Shown: positions 36,686 through 46,625 of the stretch, piece by piece
Position numbering within the stretch: position 1 is the first letter of the stretch
How the letters are laid out: each line of letters begins with the position of its first letter
Source of the DNA: Paraglaciecola sp030730205
Lineage (GTDB): Bacteria > Pseudomonadota > Gammaproteobacteria > Enterobacterales > Alteromonadaceae
DNA: 64,000 nucleotides
NCBI RefSeq assembly: GCF_052119645.1
Contig: NZ_JBGQOM010000003.1
Span: forward strand, 124,001-188,000
Direction of reading: 5' to 3'
The notes under the pieces: model-generated
Told to the model about the DNA's origin: nothing
What the model saw: the letters and a program-made list of their open reading frames with translations, nothing else
Database searches by the model: none
Translations under genes and position numbers: made by a program

Positions 36686-38833
36686 TCACCCCTGTCCTGG
36701 TGCATATGGGAATGTGAGAGATTGGTAATATTCCAAGCTGTGCTGTGGTTTTTCAAGGCCTGCGGGTAGAGCCATGTTTGAATAGCCTTGAAAATACAAA
36801 ACACAGGCATCACGCCACCATCTCGCCTCTTTTACCTGAATCGCCAGCGCCATGCGCACCTGATTAAATTGGTTGGGCTCTATCTTGTCTTTTAGTCCCA
36901 GCCACTGCGCTTGCATCAGCTCAACTGCCGCTGCACCAGCATAATAATGTTCCACCAGCTCAACCCACAAGGTCTTACCTGAGGCCATGGTGTAATCCCA
37001 TGGAAGATGATGAAACCATAAGAGTAAATTATCAGGGGTCTTCTTGGGATCATTGAAAATCTCTTGCCAGTAAGGTGCATATTGCGACACGGCATTGGTA
37101 CCATCTGTTGTACGATCTAAACCAATACCCTTGTCATCAGCGCGATGATAATAAGTTGGGTTCCAGTCATCTCGACCTAAGTTGTCTACCCATGGCCCTG
37201 GGCCGTAATGATGCCCCGTATCCATCAAATGGTGTAAACCGAGAGGGGTCATATAATTAACGATGTTTTCCCGAGATTGCATCATCATCGCCACTATTTG
37301 CTCACTGGCTTTAGGGTCGTGAGTTAAGGTCATGGCCACCCATTCACGGGCAATGTTATCTGCACTTAAGTCGTGATCCCACGCTAAACGTCCCAATACA
37401 TACCAGTTGGCTTGGCCAAAAATATGGCCTGTCCAATTTCTATCTGCGCCAATATTGGCCACTCCGGCCATGACCGTCAGCGGCGCTTTCGACAAACTGC
37501 CATCGATCACTTTGGCTACCGTTGAGCCCTCACCGTTTGTATGCGTATCGCTGTCTAAGACTTCTTTATACATGCTGCCTAAATACGCAAGATGAGTACT
37601 AAAGCCGAGATACTCTTGAGTTACTTGAAATTCCATAGCCAACGATGTCTGGGGCATCGCGCCAAACAAAGGACTGAAAGGTTCCCGTGGTTGAAAATCA
37701 ATTGGGCCATTTTTTACTTGTACACTGACGTTGGATTCAAAGTGACCATCAAGGGGTACAAATTCGTTATAGGCTTGCAACGAACGTTCGTGCTCAGAAT
37801 CATGGGCGTACACAAACGCACGCCACAGCACATTACCACCAAAGGGTTGCAAAGCCTTGGCTAACATATTGGCCCCGATATCATGGGTGCGCCCATAATC
37901 ACCCGGACCGGGCTGACCTTCTGAATTAGCTTTAACTAAAAAACCGCCAAAGTCAGGAATAAGTTGATAGATTTCAGCTGCCTTAGCTTGCCACCATTGT
38001 TGCACTTGTGGGTCGAGAGGGTCAGAAGTAGGTAAACCATCCAACTGCTGCGGTGAACTGAACTTAATTGATAGGTACACTTTGATGCCATAGGGGCGAA
38101 AGATATCAGCTAAGGCCTGCACTTTACGTAAATAGGCAGGCGTTAAAATAAGGGAATTAGAATTCACGTTGATGGGCACTATGCCATTAATACCGACAGA
38201 GGCATTGGCACGTGCATAATCGTAATAGCGCTGCTCTTTGTAATCAGGCAATTTGTGCCAATCAAAAATTGATTCACCGGCAAAGCCACGTTCAGTGTGG
38301 CGGTCTAAGTCATCCCAATGATTCAACATGCGCAATTTAATTTTAGGTGCTTGCTGTATATCGAGTTTGGCCAATGACTGCTCGGTTTGCACTAATCGTA
38401 ATAAATGAAAGGTACCGTACAACAAGCCCACAGGATTTTGTGCTAAAATTTGAATCTTGCCTTGCTGAGTCTGGATAGCGAAGGCCTCGTCAGTTGCATC
38501 AGCCTGTAACGAAGGGTTAAGGGATATAACGAGTGTTGCTTGCTGGGCGCTGTCAGTAAAGCGTGGCTCTTGGCCTAATAGCCCTGGCAAAGCCAGTTGT
38601 AACTCTTGCATGATGACTTTGCCCGTGTCTGTTTGCGTATCGATGTAGATACTGCCAAGCTGCTTAGCGTAGTTTTTACGCAAAGAAACGTCGCTGAGTA
38701 AGTCATATTTGAGCCATAAACGATAACCATCTTCTCCTTTGAAATCAGCTATCGACGCATTGGCTTGCTGAATAAACCCACTAAAAATAATAGCCACACA
38801 CCAGTAACAAAAACGATTCATTTTTTGTTTCAT
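36686..38833 (-). CDS. GH67 alpha-glucuronidase
   Basis: This ~715-residue exported protein (signal peptide with CYWCVAIIFSGFIQQANA) has the GH67 layout: an N-terminal beta domain (~25-140), a TIM barrel (~150-470, with GINGIVPINVNSNSLI, VYLSIKFSSPQ, FGGFLVKANSEGQPGPGDYG and LAMEFQVTQEYLGFSTHL) and a helical C-terminal dimerization domain (GWxDNLGRDDWNP-type region, HHLPWDYTM). GH67 removes 4-O-methyl-glucuronic acid from the non-reducing end of xylo-oligosaccharides. Two starts, ATG 38833 and ATG 38821, are both plausible. It stands alone, away from the GH115 gene, and lacks xylanase neighbours. Confidence 0.93.
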   Translation of the reverse strand: MKQKMNRFCYWCVAIIFSGFIQQANASIADFKGEDGYRLWLKYDLLSDVSLRKNYAKQLGSIYIDTQTDTGKVIMQELQLALPGLLGQEPRFTDSAQQATLVISLNPSLQADATDEAFAIQTQQGKIQILAQNPVGLLYGTFHLLRLVQTEQSLAKLDIQQAPKIKLRMLNHWDDLDRHTERGFAGESIFDWHKLPDYKEQRYYDYARANASVGINGIVPINVNSNSLILTPAYLRKVQALADIFRPYGIKVYLSIKFSSPQQLDGLPTSDPLDPQVQQWWQAKAAEIYQLIPDFGGFLVKANSEGQPGPGDYGRTHDIGANMLAKALQPFGGNVLWRAFVYAHDSEHERSLQAYNEFVPLDGHFESNVSVQVKNGPIDFQPREPFSPLFGAMPQTSLAMEFQVTQEYLGFSTHLAYLGSMYKEVLDSDTHTNGEGSTVAKVIDGSLSKAPLTVMAGVANIGADRNWTGHIFGQANWYVLGRLAWDHDLSADNIAREWVAMTLTHDPKASEQIVAMMMQSRENIVNYMTPLGLHHLMDTGHHYGPGPWVDNLGRDDWNPTYYHRADDKGIGLDRTTDGTNAVSQYAPYWQEIFNDPKKTPDNLLLWFHHLPWDYTMASGKTLWVELVEHYYAGAAAVELMQAQWLGLKDKIEPNQFNQVRMALAIQVKEARWWRDACVLYFQGYSNMALPAGLEKPQHSLEYYQSLTFPYAPGQG

Positions 38834-39073
38834 CCTACTTATCTGTAAAACCAACCACATTAGGCTTTAACAACTATTTAACGTATGGAGTCAGCTTACC
38901 CTGTCACGGTAGTGAGTAACATTACCCAATTTAATAATCGCAGAGTGAAATTTTCCAATCTGCACAGCAAACTGAGTAATTGATAAAATTGTTTGGCTTT
39001 TGTGATACTTCCGTGATGTTTGCCATTCAGACTCTTTCTCGTTAGCCCACTAATAAATAACGAGGAACCTTCC

Positions 39074-39778
39074 ATGAAAAAACTATCTTTATTCTGCAGT
39101 ACTGGCCTTATGGCCATGTTGTCTGGACACGCAGTAAGCGCCGACTTGAGCATTGAAGTACAAAACTTAACGCAAGGCATTTATTTTACCCCCTTGGCTG
39201 TTGTGGCGCATACGCCAGATGCCAGCTTGTTTGAAGTCGGTCAAACCGCCAGCACTGAAATACAAATGATGGCAGAGGGTGGCAGCTTAGATGGTTTAAG
39301 CACTATTGCCACCGCGATTAATGCTGATGTGTTAGCTAATCCGGCGGGGGGCTTATTGGCCCCTACGATGAAAACCAGTGGTGACTTAATGACGGCTGAT
39401 GGCAATACTGTGCTATCAATTGTTGCCATGATTTTACCTTCCAACGATGGCTTTGTTGGCCTCGATAATTGGGCTATTCCTACAGAGGCAGGCACTTACA
39501 CCGTTTATCTCAACGCCTACGATGCCGGCACCGAAGCGAATGACGAAATACGCGGTAGCGGCGCGCCAGGTATGCCCGGTATGCCAGTACCACCGCCCTT
39601 AGAGCCTGCACTTGGCACAGGTGGTAGTGGTATGGCCGCGACTGATGCCAATACGACAGTGCACATTCACCCTGGCAATATCGGTGATGACAACGCAACT
39701 GGTGGCAAAAGTGACGTCACTAACACGGTGCATCGCTGGTTAAATCCTATCGCTAAAGTCACCATTACGGTTAAGTAA
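39074..39778 (+). CDS. Exported spondin-domain protein
   Basis: This 234-residue secreted protein has a signal peptide (LSLFCSTGLMAMLSGHAVSA) and a bacterial Spondin_N domain: IEVQNLTQGIYFTPLAVVAH, the MAEGGSL segment, ILPSNDGFVGLDN, NAYDAGTEANDE and a late HIHPGN. Metal-coordinating Asp/Asn residues of the fold appear conserved, but a partner or function is not known in bacteria. A Pro/Gly/Met-rich insertion lies before the last part. Start 39074 has GAGGA upstream. It is the first gene of a row with a second spondin-domain protein and a two-component system. Confidence 0.85.
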   Translation: MKKLSLFCSTGLMAMLSGHAVSADLSIEVQNLTQGIYFTPLAVVAHTPDASLFEVGQTASTEIQMMAEGGSLDGLSTIATAINADVLANPAGGLLAPTMKTSGDLMTADGNTVLSIVAMILPSNDGFVGLDNWAIPTEAGTYTVYLNAYDAGTEANDEIRGSGAPGMPGMPVPPPLEPALGTGGSGMAATDANTTVHIHPGNIGDDNATGGKSDVTNTVHRWLNPIAKVTITVK

Positions 39779-39788
39779 GGAGCTCAGT

Positions 39789-40514
39789 ATGTTTAAACCA
39801 AATACATTGGCTCGGGGACAACTCGCGCTGTTACTCAGTTTTCCGTTTTTGCTGGTTGCCTGCGGTGATGACACCAAAGAAGTCGAGGTGATTGTAGAAG
39901 TGCCTGCCCCTGTGCCTACGCCGGTGGATGTCAGATATCAAATCACCGTGACAAACCTCACTCACGATCAACCCTTATCTCCACTTGCTGTGGTGCTGCA
40001 TGATTCAGGCAATTTGTGGACTATTGGTGGTGTGCCGTCAGTTGAATTAGAGAGGATGGCAGAAGGGGGTGATAACAGCGGTTTGCTGAGCCTAGGCTTA
40101 GTCAGCGCATCAGGTGCAGCACCGATTGGACCGGGTGCAAATGAAACCGTTGAAATTACGATCCAAGACAAAACAGACGCCTATTTGTCGGTTGCCAGCA
40201 TGTTGGTGAATACAAATGACGGCTTTAGCGGTCTTAATGCTTGGCACTTAGATAATTTGGCGGTAGGCGAAAGCTGGACTACGACCTTGGGCGTGTACGA
40301 CGCAGGTACAGAGGTGAACTCAGAACTTGCCGGCACTATTCCAGGGCCTGCTGATGGTGGCGAAGGTTTTAACGCTATGCGCGCAGATACAGGCTTTGTG
40401 GCGATGCATCCTGGCGTAGTAACCAGTGATGATGCGTTAGCGTCATCAGTACTGACTGCCAAACATAAGTTTGATAATCCGGCGCTACGGATAACCGTGA
40501 TGCGCAGCCAATAG
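39789..40514 (+). CDS. Spondin-domain lipoprotein
   Basis: This 241-residue lipoprotein has a signal sequence with lipobox LLVAC and a short Glu/Pro-rich linker. A Spondin_N domain parallel to the preceding protein follows: ITVTNLTHDQPLSPLAVVLH, ERMAEGGDN, SMLVNTNDGFSGLNAW, VYDAGTEVNSE, GPADGGEGFN and FVAMHPGV. The second copy has probably arisen by duplication but is membrane-anchored. It starts 10 bp after the first gene, so cotranscription is near certain. Confidence 0.87.
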   Translation: MFKPNTLARGQLALLLSFPFLLVACGDDTKEVEVIVEVPAPVPTPVDVRYQITVTNLTHDQPLSPLAVVLHDSGNLWTIGGVPSVELERMAEGGDNSGLLSLGLVSASGAAPIGPGANETVEITIQDKTDAYLSVASMLVNTNDGFSGLNAWHLDNLAVGESWTTTLGVYDAGTEVNSELAGTIPGPADGGEGFNAMRADTGFVAMHPGVVTSDDALASSVLTAKHKFDNPALRITVMRSQ

Positions 40515-40604
40515 GCCTGCGCACTTAGTGCTTTAAGGCAAATGTGCAGCCCTTTTTATAAGGGCTGCTTGTGTTTTATTACATACACTCATCAGGGAAT
40601 AAAC

Positions 40605-41327
40605 ATGTTAGACAGAATTTTAATCGTTGAGGATGATGCCGACATTGCTGATCTGATACGCGTAAACCTGATGGAGTTAGACGTTGAAATTGACCATCAA
40701 CAAGAAGGTGAGTCCGCCTTGCAAGCCGCTTTAAAAGAGCATTATTCGCTTATTTTACTGGATGTGATGTTACCGAAAATAAACGGGCTAGATATTTGCC
40801 GACGTGTACGTGAACGTAAGCCGGCACAGGCCATCATCATGTTAACCGCAAAAAATTCTGAACTTGATCGGGTACTGGGTTTAGAACTTGGGGCAGATGA
40901 TTATATGACGAAGCCCTTTAGTGTCAGAGAGCTTCAAGCACGAGTCCGTTCGCAACTGCGCAAAGCCCGTGCCTTAGAGCAAGTCATTGAAGAACAGCGC
41001 AGCACTCATCAGTCTCAGGTTATTGACATCGGCATACTACACATCGATAAATTGCATCATCAGGTAAAAATGAAAGCCGAAACAATTGACTTAACCGCTA
41101 CCGAATTTGAGCTGTTATTGCACTTAGCAAGTCATCCCAATCAAGTGTTTAGTCGCAGCCAGTTATTAGAATCAGTTTGGGGTTATCACCACAGTGGTTA
41201 TGAGCACACGGTAAATTCACACATTAATCGACTCAGGGCCAAAATCGAAAGCGATGCTACCCAGCCCGTCATCGTACAAACCGTATGGGGCATTGGGTAT
41301 AAATTCAATCCGCAAGGAGTAGCATGA
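40605..41327 (+). CDS. OmpR-family response regulator
   Basis: This 240-residue regulator has a receiver domain (ILIVEDDADI with the acidic pocket, the phosphoacceptor Asp in LILLDVMLPK, Lys in YMTKPFSVRE) and a C-terminal winged helix (DLTATEFELLLHLASHPNQV, VNSHINRLRAKIE, VWGIGYKF). It should bind DNA and control target promoters after phosphorylation by the partner kinase. ATG 40605 has AGGGA eight bases upstream. The kinase gene overlaps its stop codon by the usual ATGA. Confidence 0.92.
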   Translation: MLDRILIVEDDADIADLIRVNLMELDVEIDHQQEGESALQAALKEHYSLILLDVMLPKINGLDICRRVRERKPAQAIIMLTAKNSELDRVLGLELGADDYMTKPFSVRELQARVRSQLRKARALEQVIEEQRSTHQSQVIDIGILHIDKLHHQVKMKAETIDLTATEFELLLHLASHPNQVFSRSQLLESVWGYHHSGYEHTVNSHINRLRAKIESDATQPVIVQTVWGIGYKFNPQGVA

Positions 41328-42808
41328 TGAAATTGTGTTTTTATCAGCGTTTATCCCTTTCGGTGGTGTTAGTCATGATGAGTGTCATGTTTGGTTTATT
41401 TTGGTTAATCGGACAATTGCAAAACCAAACCAAACTAGAAGCAGAGCAAAAACTTCACCTGGGATTAGCAGAACACTTATTAGTGGATGCGCCATTGCTC
41501 GCAGAAGGCAATTATGAACTCAGTACTTTAAAAGATTTATTTCATACCTTGATGATCATGGGGCCTAATTTTGAATTTTACTATTTAGATCCACAAGGAA
41601 ATATAATGGCATATTCAGCAGAACCACAAAAAATTCTACGCAAACAAGTGGGGCTTAAGCCTATTTTGCAGCTTATTGACGGTAACACCGCCTTGCCTCT
41701 TGTAGGTGATGACCCTAGACAACTACAGCGGAAAAAAATATTTTCTGCGGCACCCGTTTATCGTGCAGAGCAATTGCAAGGCTATCTTTACGTCATTATT
41801 GGGGGCGAAATTTACGACTCCATACTCGCCAATATTCAAAACAATCATAAAATGCGAGAACTCGCGCTATTTATGGCGGCAGGCTTAATATTTTTACTGG
41901 TGATGATTTTAGTGTTGTTTAAATTTTTCACTAAACCTTTGCAGTTATTGAGTGAAGATATGGAAACCATTTGCGCTGCTGATTTTAAGCGAGAGCAACT
42001 GCCACATAATTTAGCCAAATGGGATAAAGACAGTCACAACGAAGTTCACCGTTTGGGGCAGTCGTTTACCAAAATGTTAAGTCACATCGAACAACAATTT
42101 AGTGCTCTGCAACATATCGACGACCAGCGCCGCATGTTACTCGCCGATTTATCTCACGATTTACGTACGCCCTTGGCTAGCTTGCAAGGTTATATTGAAA
42201 CCTTAGCCTTAAACCCTGACTCAATAAGTGCGAATGAGCGTAAGCGTTTTATCGACATTTCCTTAAAAAATGCTAAAAACCTCAAACACTTAATTGACCA
42301 AATATTTGAACTCACTTATTTGGAAAGCGGCCAAGTCACTCTTAACCAAGAATCTTTCCCCTTAGCTGAGCTATTGCAAGATGTAGCCGCAAAATTTGCC
42401 ATAAAAGCCAACCATAAAAGCATTGCAATAAACGTGAGTGACATGCCACTCAATTACCGCGTGTTTGCGGATATTGACAAGCTCGAACGTGTCTTGAGTA
42501 ATCTAATTGACAATGCAATCCGCCACACGCCGCACGGGGGGCAAATATCGCTGCAGGTTTTGCCACAAAAAGAGAGTTTACGGGTCAATATTAAAGATAC
42601 GGGTATTGGCATCAGTGATAAAGAACTTGCCTACATTTTTGATGCTCGTTATCAGGCCACTAATAGCGCTAAAGACAACACCCTTCATACTGGCTTAGGC
42701 TTAGCCATCAGTTGCAGATTAATGGCCTTGCTAAATTCTAAATTAACCGTAGAAAGTCAATTAGGGCAAGGAACCTGCTTTAGTTTTGAGTTAAAAACGG
42801 CTCACTAG
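41324..42808 (+). CDS. Membrane sensor histidine kinase
   Basis: This 494-residue kinase has two membrane helices (~10-30 and ~180-203) around a periplasmic sensor of ~145 residues, a HAMP-like linker, the DHp domain with phosphoacceptor His in DLSHDLRTPLASLQGY, and an ATPase domain (NLIDNAIRHTP, DTGIGISDKE, HTGLGLAISCRLM). The sensor region is not recognised. Its gene follows two spondin-domain proteins and overlaps the regulator. The spondin proteins could supply the signal or be part of the sensing assembly; this is inference. The start may be ATG 41324 or 41327. Confidence 0.92.
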   Translation: MMKLCFYQRLSLSVVLVMMSVMFGLFWLIGQLQNQTKLEAEQKLHLGLAEHLLVDAPLLAEGNYELSTLKDLFHTLMIMGPNFEFYYLDPQGNIMAYSAEPQKILRKQVGLKPILQLIDGNTALPLVGDDPRQLQRKKIFSAAPVYRAEQLQGYLYVIIGGEIYDSILANIQNNHKMRELALFMAAGLIFLLVMILVLFKFFTKPLQLLSEDMETICAADFKREQLPHNLAKWDKDSHNEVHRLGQSFTKMLSHIEQQFSALQHIDDQRRMLLADLSHDLRTPLASLQGYIETLALNPDSISANERKRFIDISLKNAKNLKHLIDQIFELTYLESGQVTLNQESFPLAELLQDVAAKFAIKANHKSIAINVSDMPLNYRVFADIDKLERVLSNLIDNAIRHTPHGGQISLQVLPQKESLRVNIKDTGIGISDKELAYIFDARYQATNSAKDNTLHTGLGLAISCRLMALLNSKLTVESQLGQGTCFSFELKTAH

Positions 42809-42837
42809 CAGAAAAATCGGCAGCGCTGATACCCTGA

Positions 42838-43908
42838 CTAGGCATCTCGATTTTGCACATAACAATTGCGTCCTTGTGCTTTGGCTTGATACAAGGCTTT
42901 ATCGGCTTTTTTTACTAAGTTTAAGGCATCAGATTGTAAATCGAGTTTTTCTAAACAAAAGCCTACCGAGCAACTGACATAGTCTTGGCCGAGAATTTTA
43001 CCATGAGGGACTTTTTCACGTGCCCATTCGGCTAGTATCTGCTGCGCTAATTCAATGCACTGACTTTGCTCACAATTAGCTGCTACGACGATAAACTCCT
43101 CACCACCGTAACGCGCAACTATATCGGTAGTGCGGCGAAACACCTTACTTAACAAAGAGGCTTGAAGCTTTATTACTTCGTCACCCTGCACGTGGCCGTA
43201 ACCATCGTTGTATGATTTAAACGAGTCTAAATCGATTAAAAACACCGCCACTGTCGTGCCATTGCGTTTACCTAGCTCAAGCAGTTCTGCAAACCGTTTT
43301 TCATAACTGCGACGGTTTAAAATATTAGTGAGTGGGTCAATTTCGTTTAAAACCAGCAATTTTTCATTGGCGATGGTCAAACGATCGAACGCTTTTTTAA
43401 CTTCATACACCCCAATTAAACCTACGACTAACGCCGCTAAGACAAAGCCAATACTCACCCCATTTTGTTTACCATAGACAGGGTAATTCAGCACTAAAAC
43501 TAAAAAACCAATAAATGCCACAGCACTAAAGGCCACTGCAAAATCAAAGCGGATCCTAAATACCAGTAAAGTAAACAGACTATAAATAACGGTGCCTTCA
43601 TAAGGGAAAGCAAAATTCGCCAACTGCCAGCATTGCAAAATAAGCCAATAGTTAATGTAAACAAGCAGCAACATCGATACGCTGACCACTAAGCTATGAA
43701 TTTTTATGTATCTCGGTAAAAAAGTCAGTCCAAACAGGAGTAAACAAATCGGAAGTTGCATGAATAAACGCGAATCTAAATACAGTGAATGGAGCGAATT
43801 TGGCAGTAAGGCTAAGTCAGTCAAAATAAAACTGCACAATATGACCACACCAATTAAAATGATGAGCCTTAAATGTAGTAAATTAATGGATTGGTGTTCT
43901 TTTACCAT
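42838..43908 (-). CDS. Membrane diguanylate cyclase (GGDEF)
   Basis: This 356-residue protein has about six N-terminal membrane helices (to ~170), a short coiled linker and a GGDEF domain (~190-350) with the active site RYGGEEF. An RTTD five residues earlier is an intact inhibitory I-site (RxxD), so product inhibition is expected. It makes cyclic di-GMP, controlling motility and biofilm. It is oriented against the preceding kinase gene and alone in its unit. Confidence 0.92.
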   Translation of the reverse strand: MVKEHQSINLLHLRLIILIGVVILCSFILTDLALLPNSLHSLYLDSRLFMQLPICLLLFGLTFLPRYIKIHSLVVSVSMLLLVYINYWLILQCWQLANFAFPYEGTVIYSLFTLLVFRIRFDFAVAFSAVAFIGFLVLVLNYPVYGKQNGVSIGFVLAALVVGLIGVYEVKKAFDRLTIANEKLLVLNEIDPLTNILNRRSYEKRFAELLELGKRNGTTVAVFLIDLDSFKSYNDGYGHVQGDEVIKLQASLLSKVFRRTTDIVARYGGEEFIVVAANCEQSQCIELAQQILAEWAREKVPHGKILGQDYVSCSVGFCLEKLDLQSDALNLVKKADKALYQAKAQGRNCYVQNRDA

Positions 43909-44102
43909 ATTTTCACTCTATCCTATCGCCTAAAGCGTTACCCCTTAGCAGTTGGGGCTAAATATCTAGTTGTAGCTCAAGCCTTCCATAACTCAAACTG
44001 TTTTGACATCGTTTTAAAAAAATTTCGTTTCAATTTGATTATGATTTTAACTCGGTCTCTTCCTGTTATTATTGATGCCTGCCCTATGAAATTGGATGCA
44101 TT

Positions 44103-44291
44103 ATGTTAGATGTACTATTTACCGCCATGGCTTTGCTGCTTATATTTGAAGGTATTGGACCGATGCTGTTTCCAAACAAGTGGCAACAGTTTATTACTCA
44201 GCTAGCACAGCAACCCTCTAGTCAACTGCGCACCATGGGTGGTGTACTCGTGACCATAGGCATCGTCAGCCTTTATTACCTTCTCTGGTAG
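44103..44291 (+). CDS. yjeT: DUF2065 family small membrane protein YjeT
   Basis: This 62-residue protein has two membrane helices separated by a hydrophilic stretch: VLFTAMALLLIFEGIGPMLF and GGVLVTIGIVSLYYLL. It matches the DUF2065 (YjeT) family in length and sequence. In E. coli and many gammaproteobacteria it lies directly upstream of purA, as here. The role is unknown. Confidence 0.88.
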   Translation: MLDVLFTAMALLLIFEGIGPMLFPNKWQQFITQLAQQPSSQLRTMGGVLVTIGIVSLYYLLW

Positions 44292-44389
44292 TTTGTTATT
44301 TTTACATCTAATTACCCTGATTTTGCTATTTAGATGCTGGTTGTTTTTTGTTAGAATCCCCGCCTAATTTTTCTGACTCCCTACTATTC

Positions 44390-45688
44390 ATGGCTAAAAA
44401 TGTTGTTGTACTCGGCACCCAATGGGGTGATGAGGGTAAAGGTAAGGTTGTTGATTTACTCACGGATCAAGCAACTTACGTCGTTCGTTATCAAGGCGGA
44501 CACAATGCGGGCCACACGCTAGTTATTGACGGTGAAAAAACCGTTTTACATCTTATTCCATCCGGTATTTTACGTGAAAACGTGACCTGCGTTATTGGTA
44601 ATGGTGTGGTATTGAGCCCAGAAGCGTTGTTAAAAGAAACGGCGATGCTTGAAGCGAAAGGCGTGCCGGTTAAAGAGCGTTTGCGCATCAGCGAAGCTTG
44701 CCCATTGATTTTGCCTTATCACGTTGAGCTTGACTTAGCCCGTGAGAAAGCCCGTGGCAACAAGCCGATTGGCACGACAGGTCGCGGTATTGGACCCGCT
44801 TATGAAGATAAAGTCTCGCGCCGTGGTTTACGCGTGGGTGATTTATTTAATGCAAAAGACTTTGCCGTTAAACTGAAAGAAATCCTTGAGTATCACAACT
44901 TTGTTTTGACCCAATATTACAAAGTTGAAGCGGTCAGTTATGAAAAAGTGCTGGCTGACGCCTTAGCGGTAGCCGATATACTCAAAGCCATGGTGGTTGA
45001 TGTCACCGACGTGCTAGACCAAGCTCGTCAGCGCGGTGATTGTATTATGTTTGAAGGCGCACAAGGCACCTTATTAGATATTGACCACGGCACTTACCCT
45101 TACGTTACGTCATCCAACACAACAGTGGGCGGTGTAGCAACAGGTGCCGGCTTTGGACCACTTCACTTAGACTATGTACTTGGTATTGTTAAAGCCTATA
45201 CCACTCGTGTGGGTTCTGGCCCATTTCCTACTGAGCTTGACTGCGCAGTTGGCGAGCACTTAGGTGTTAAAGGTCATGAGTTTGGTGCGACCACAGGACG
45301 CAAACGTCGTACTGGTTGGTTTGATGCCGTTGCTATGAAACGTGCCGTACAAATTAACTCGATCACTGGGTTTTGTTTAACCAAGTTAGACGTATTAGAC
45401 GGCTTAGAAAGCTTAAAAATATGTATCGGTTATAAACAAGCTGATGGTTCAGTTAAAGATGTCCCACCAATGGCTGCCGACGGCTATGACGTGATCACAC
45501 CAATATACGAAGAAATGCCAGGCTGGAGTGAAAACTCCTTTGGTGTAACCGACTATGACAAGTTACCCCAAGCGGCCAAAAATTATATCAAACGCTTAGA
45601 AGAAATTACTGGCGTACCCATTGATATTATTTCAACCGGCCCTGACCGCAACGAAACTATCGTATTGCGCCATCCTTTTGATGTGTAA
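44390..45688 (+). CDS. purA: Adenylosuccinate synthetase PurA
   Basis: This 432-residue cytoplasmic enzyme joins IMP and aspartate using GTP to give adenylosuccinate, the first committed step to AMP. It has the N-terminal VVVLGTQWGDEGKGKVVDLL, the HNAGHTLV, IGTTGRGIGPAYEDK and GATTGRKRRTGWFD motifs and the C-terminal ISTGPDRNETIV. The length equals that of E. coli PurA. The ATG at 44390 is the family start; an upstream extension to 44348 is not supported. A good terminator follows. Confidence 0.97.
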   Translation: MAKNVVVLGTQWGDEGKGKVVDLLTDQATYVVRYQGGHNAGHTLVIDGEKTVLHLIPSGILRENVTCVIGNGVVLSPEALLKETAMLEAKGVPVKERLRISEACPLILPYHVELDLAREKARGNKPIGTTGRGIGPAYEDKVSRRGLRVGDLFNAKDFAVKLKEILEYHNFVLTQYYKVEAVSYEKVLADALAVADILKAMVVDVTDVLDQARQRGDCIMFEGAQGTLLDIDHGTYPYVTSSNTTVGGVATGAGFGPLHLDYVLGIVKAYTTRVGSGPFPTELDCAVGEHLGVKGHEFGATTGRKRRTGWFDAVAMKRAVQINSITGFCLTKLDVLDGLESLKICIGYKQADGSVKDVPPMAADGYDVITPIYEEMPGWSENSFGVTDYDKLPQAAKNYIKRLEEITGVPIDIISTGPDRNETIVLRHPFDV

Positions 45689-45712
45689 TCTGTGATTTCA
45701 TATTGCATACAG

Positions 45713-45736
45713 AACCGGTCATTTGACCGGTTTTTT
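45713..45736 (+). terminator. Intrinsic terminator of purA
   Basis: AACCGGTCA (45713-45721) and TGACCGGTT (45724-45732) form a 9-bp stem with a tight loop, followed by a run of T residues. It lies 24 bp after the purA stop. Confidence 0.9.
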
Positions 45737-45764
45737 GTTTTATAGGCCTTGTAATACCATTTAT

Positions 45765-46472
45765 TTACGGTGCTTTTGTCTGATTTTTAGCAGCAAATTC
45801 ATTTAAGGTAAGTTGCAGGGCTTGGCTAATATCATCTGCCATAAACTGATATTTTTTATTAAGCACATGATAGAGACTCGATTCAAACAACTTAACATGT
45901 TGGTAGTCAGCTGTTTTTATACGCCATAAATCTTTTTCACTGGTGGGATAAATCGCGTATTTAAAACGTTTCATGCTTATAAATTCAGGAATAAGAGAAA
46001 TATTATTCACCGTGTAAAACTGCGTTTTTAACTCTCCTTTAAACCCCTGTTCCAAGCCTTTTTGCGTAGCCGAGGTGACGACTAATGTTTGATTTTCATC
46101 AGCCAAAATTTCGTCGGTGCAAGGGATGTGTGGCTGACATAACAAGGTAAAAATACCCATTATAACTGGTGGCTCAACGGTAATGAGATTTTTATAATCG
46201 TTAAGTACGATACGCATGTAACCCACATCACCATCAACTTTGTTGTCTTCTACCAAACGCAGGTTGCGATTCGAAGGCTGTGGCACAAAATGGGTATCAA
46301 TATCGAGTTTTTTGTAGCTTGCTCTGATTAAAGGAATCAAAAAATTGACCATCGTAGGATGTTCAACATATGAAAATATCATATCTTTGGGGCGTTTTTG
46401 CTCGTCAGCATGGCACGGTAATACGGTAACCAAAACAAGAAAAACTAAGGGCAATAATGGTAATACAAACAT
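45765..46472 (-). CDS. Periplasmic solute-binding-like protein
   Basis: This 235-residue exported protein (signal peptide LLPLVFLVLVTVLPCHA) resembles substrate-binding proteins of the SBP_bac_3 class: IFSYVEHPTMVNFLIPLI, DGDVGYMRIVLNDY, TLVVTSATQKGLEQG and a closing helix. No transporter genes are next to it. Such stand-alone proteins are common in Alteromonadales and their ligands are unknown. Confidence 0.6.
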   Translation of the reverse strand: MFVLPLLPLVFLVLVTVLPCHADEQKRPKDMIFSYVEHPTMVNFLIPLIRASYKKLDIDTHFVPQPSNRNLRLVEDNKVDGDVGYMRIVLNDYKNLITVEPPVIMGIFTLLCQPHIPCTDEILADENQTLVVTSATQKGLEQGFKGELKTQFYTVNNISLIPEFISMKRFKYAIYPTSEKDLWRIKTADYQHVKLFESSLYHVLNKKYQFMADDISQALQLTLNEFAAKNQTKAP

Positions 46473-46625
46473 GATTTTATTCGCGAGTACCTAAGAGTCT
46501 TAGTCATACTAACAAGTAAATCAGCAAGAGTGCAAAATCGCTTGGGACAATGTTATCAGGAACCCCATCCCCTATGGTGTCATGTGCATTCGCCTCAGGT
46601 CTGGTTAAAGACGCGTGGCTCAATC

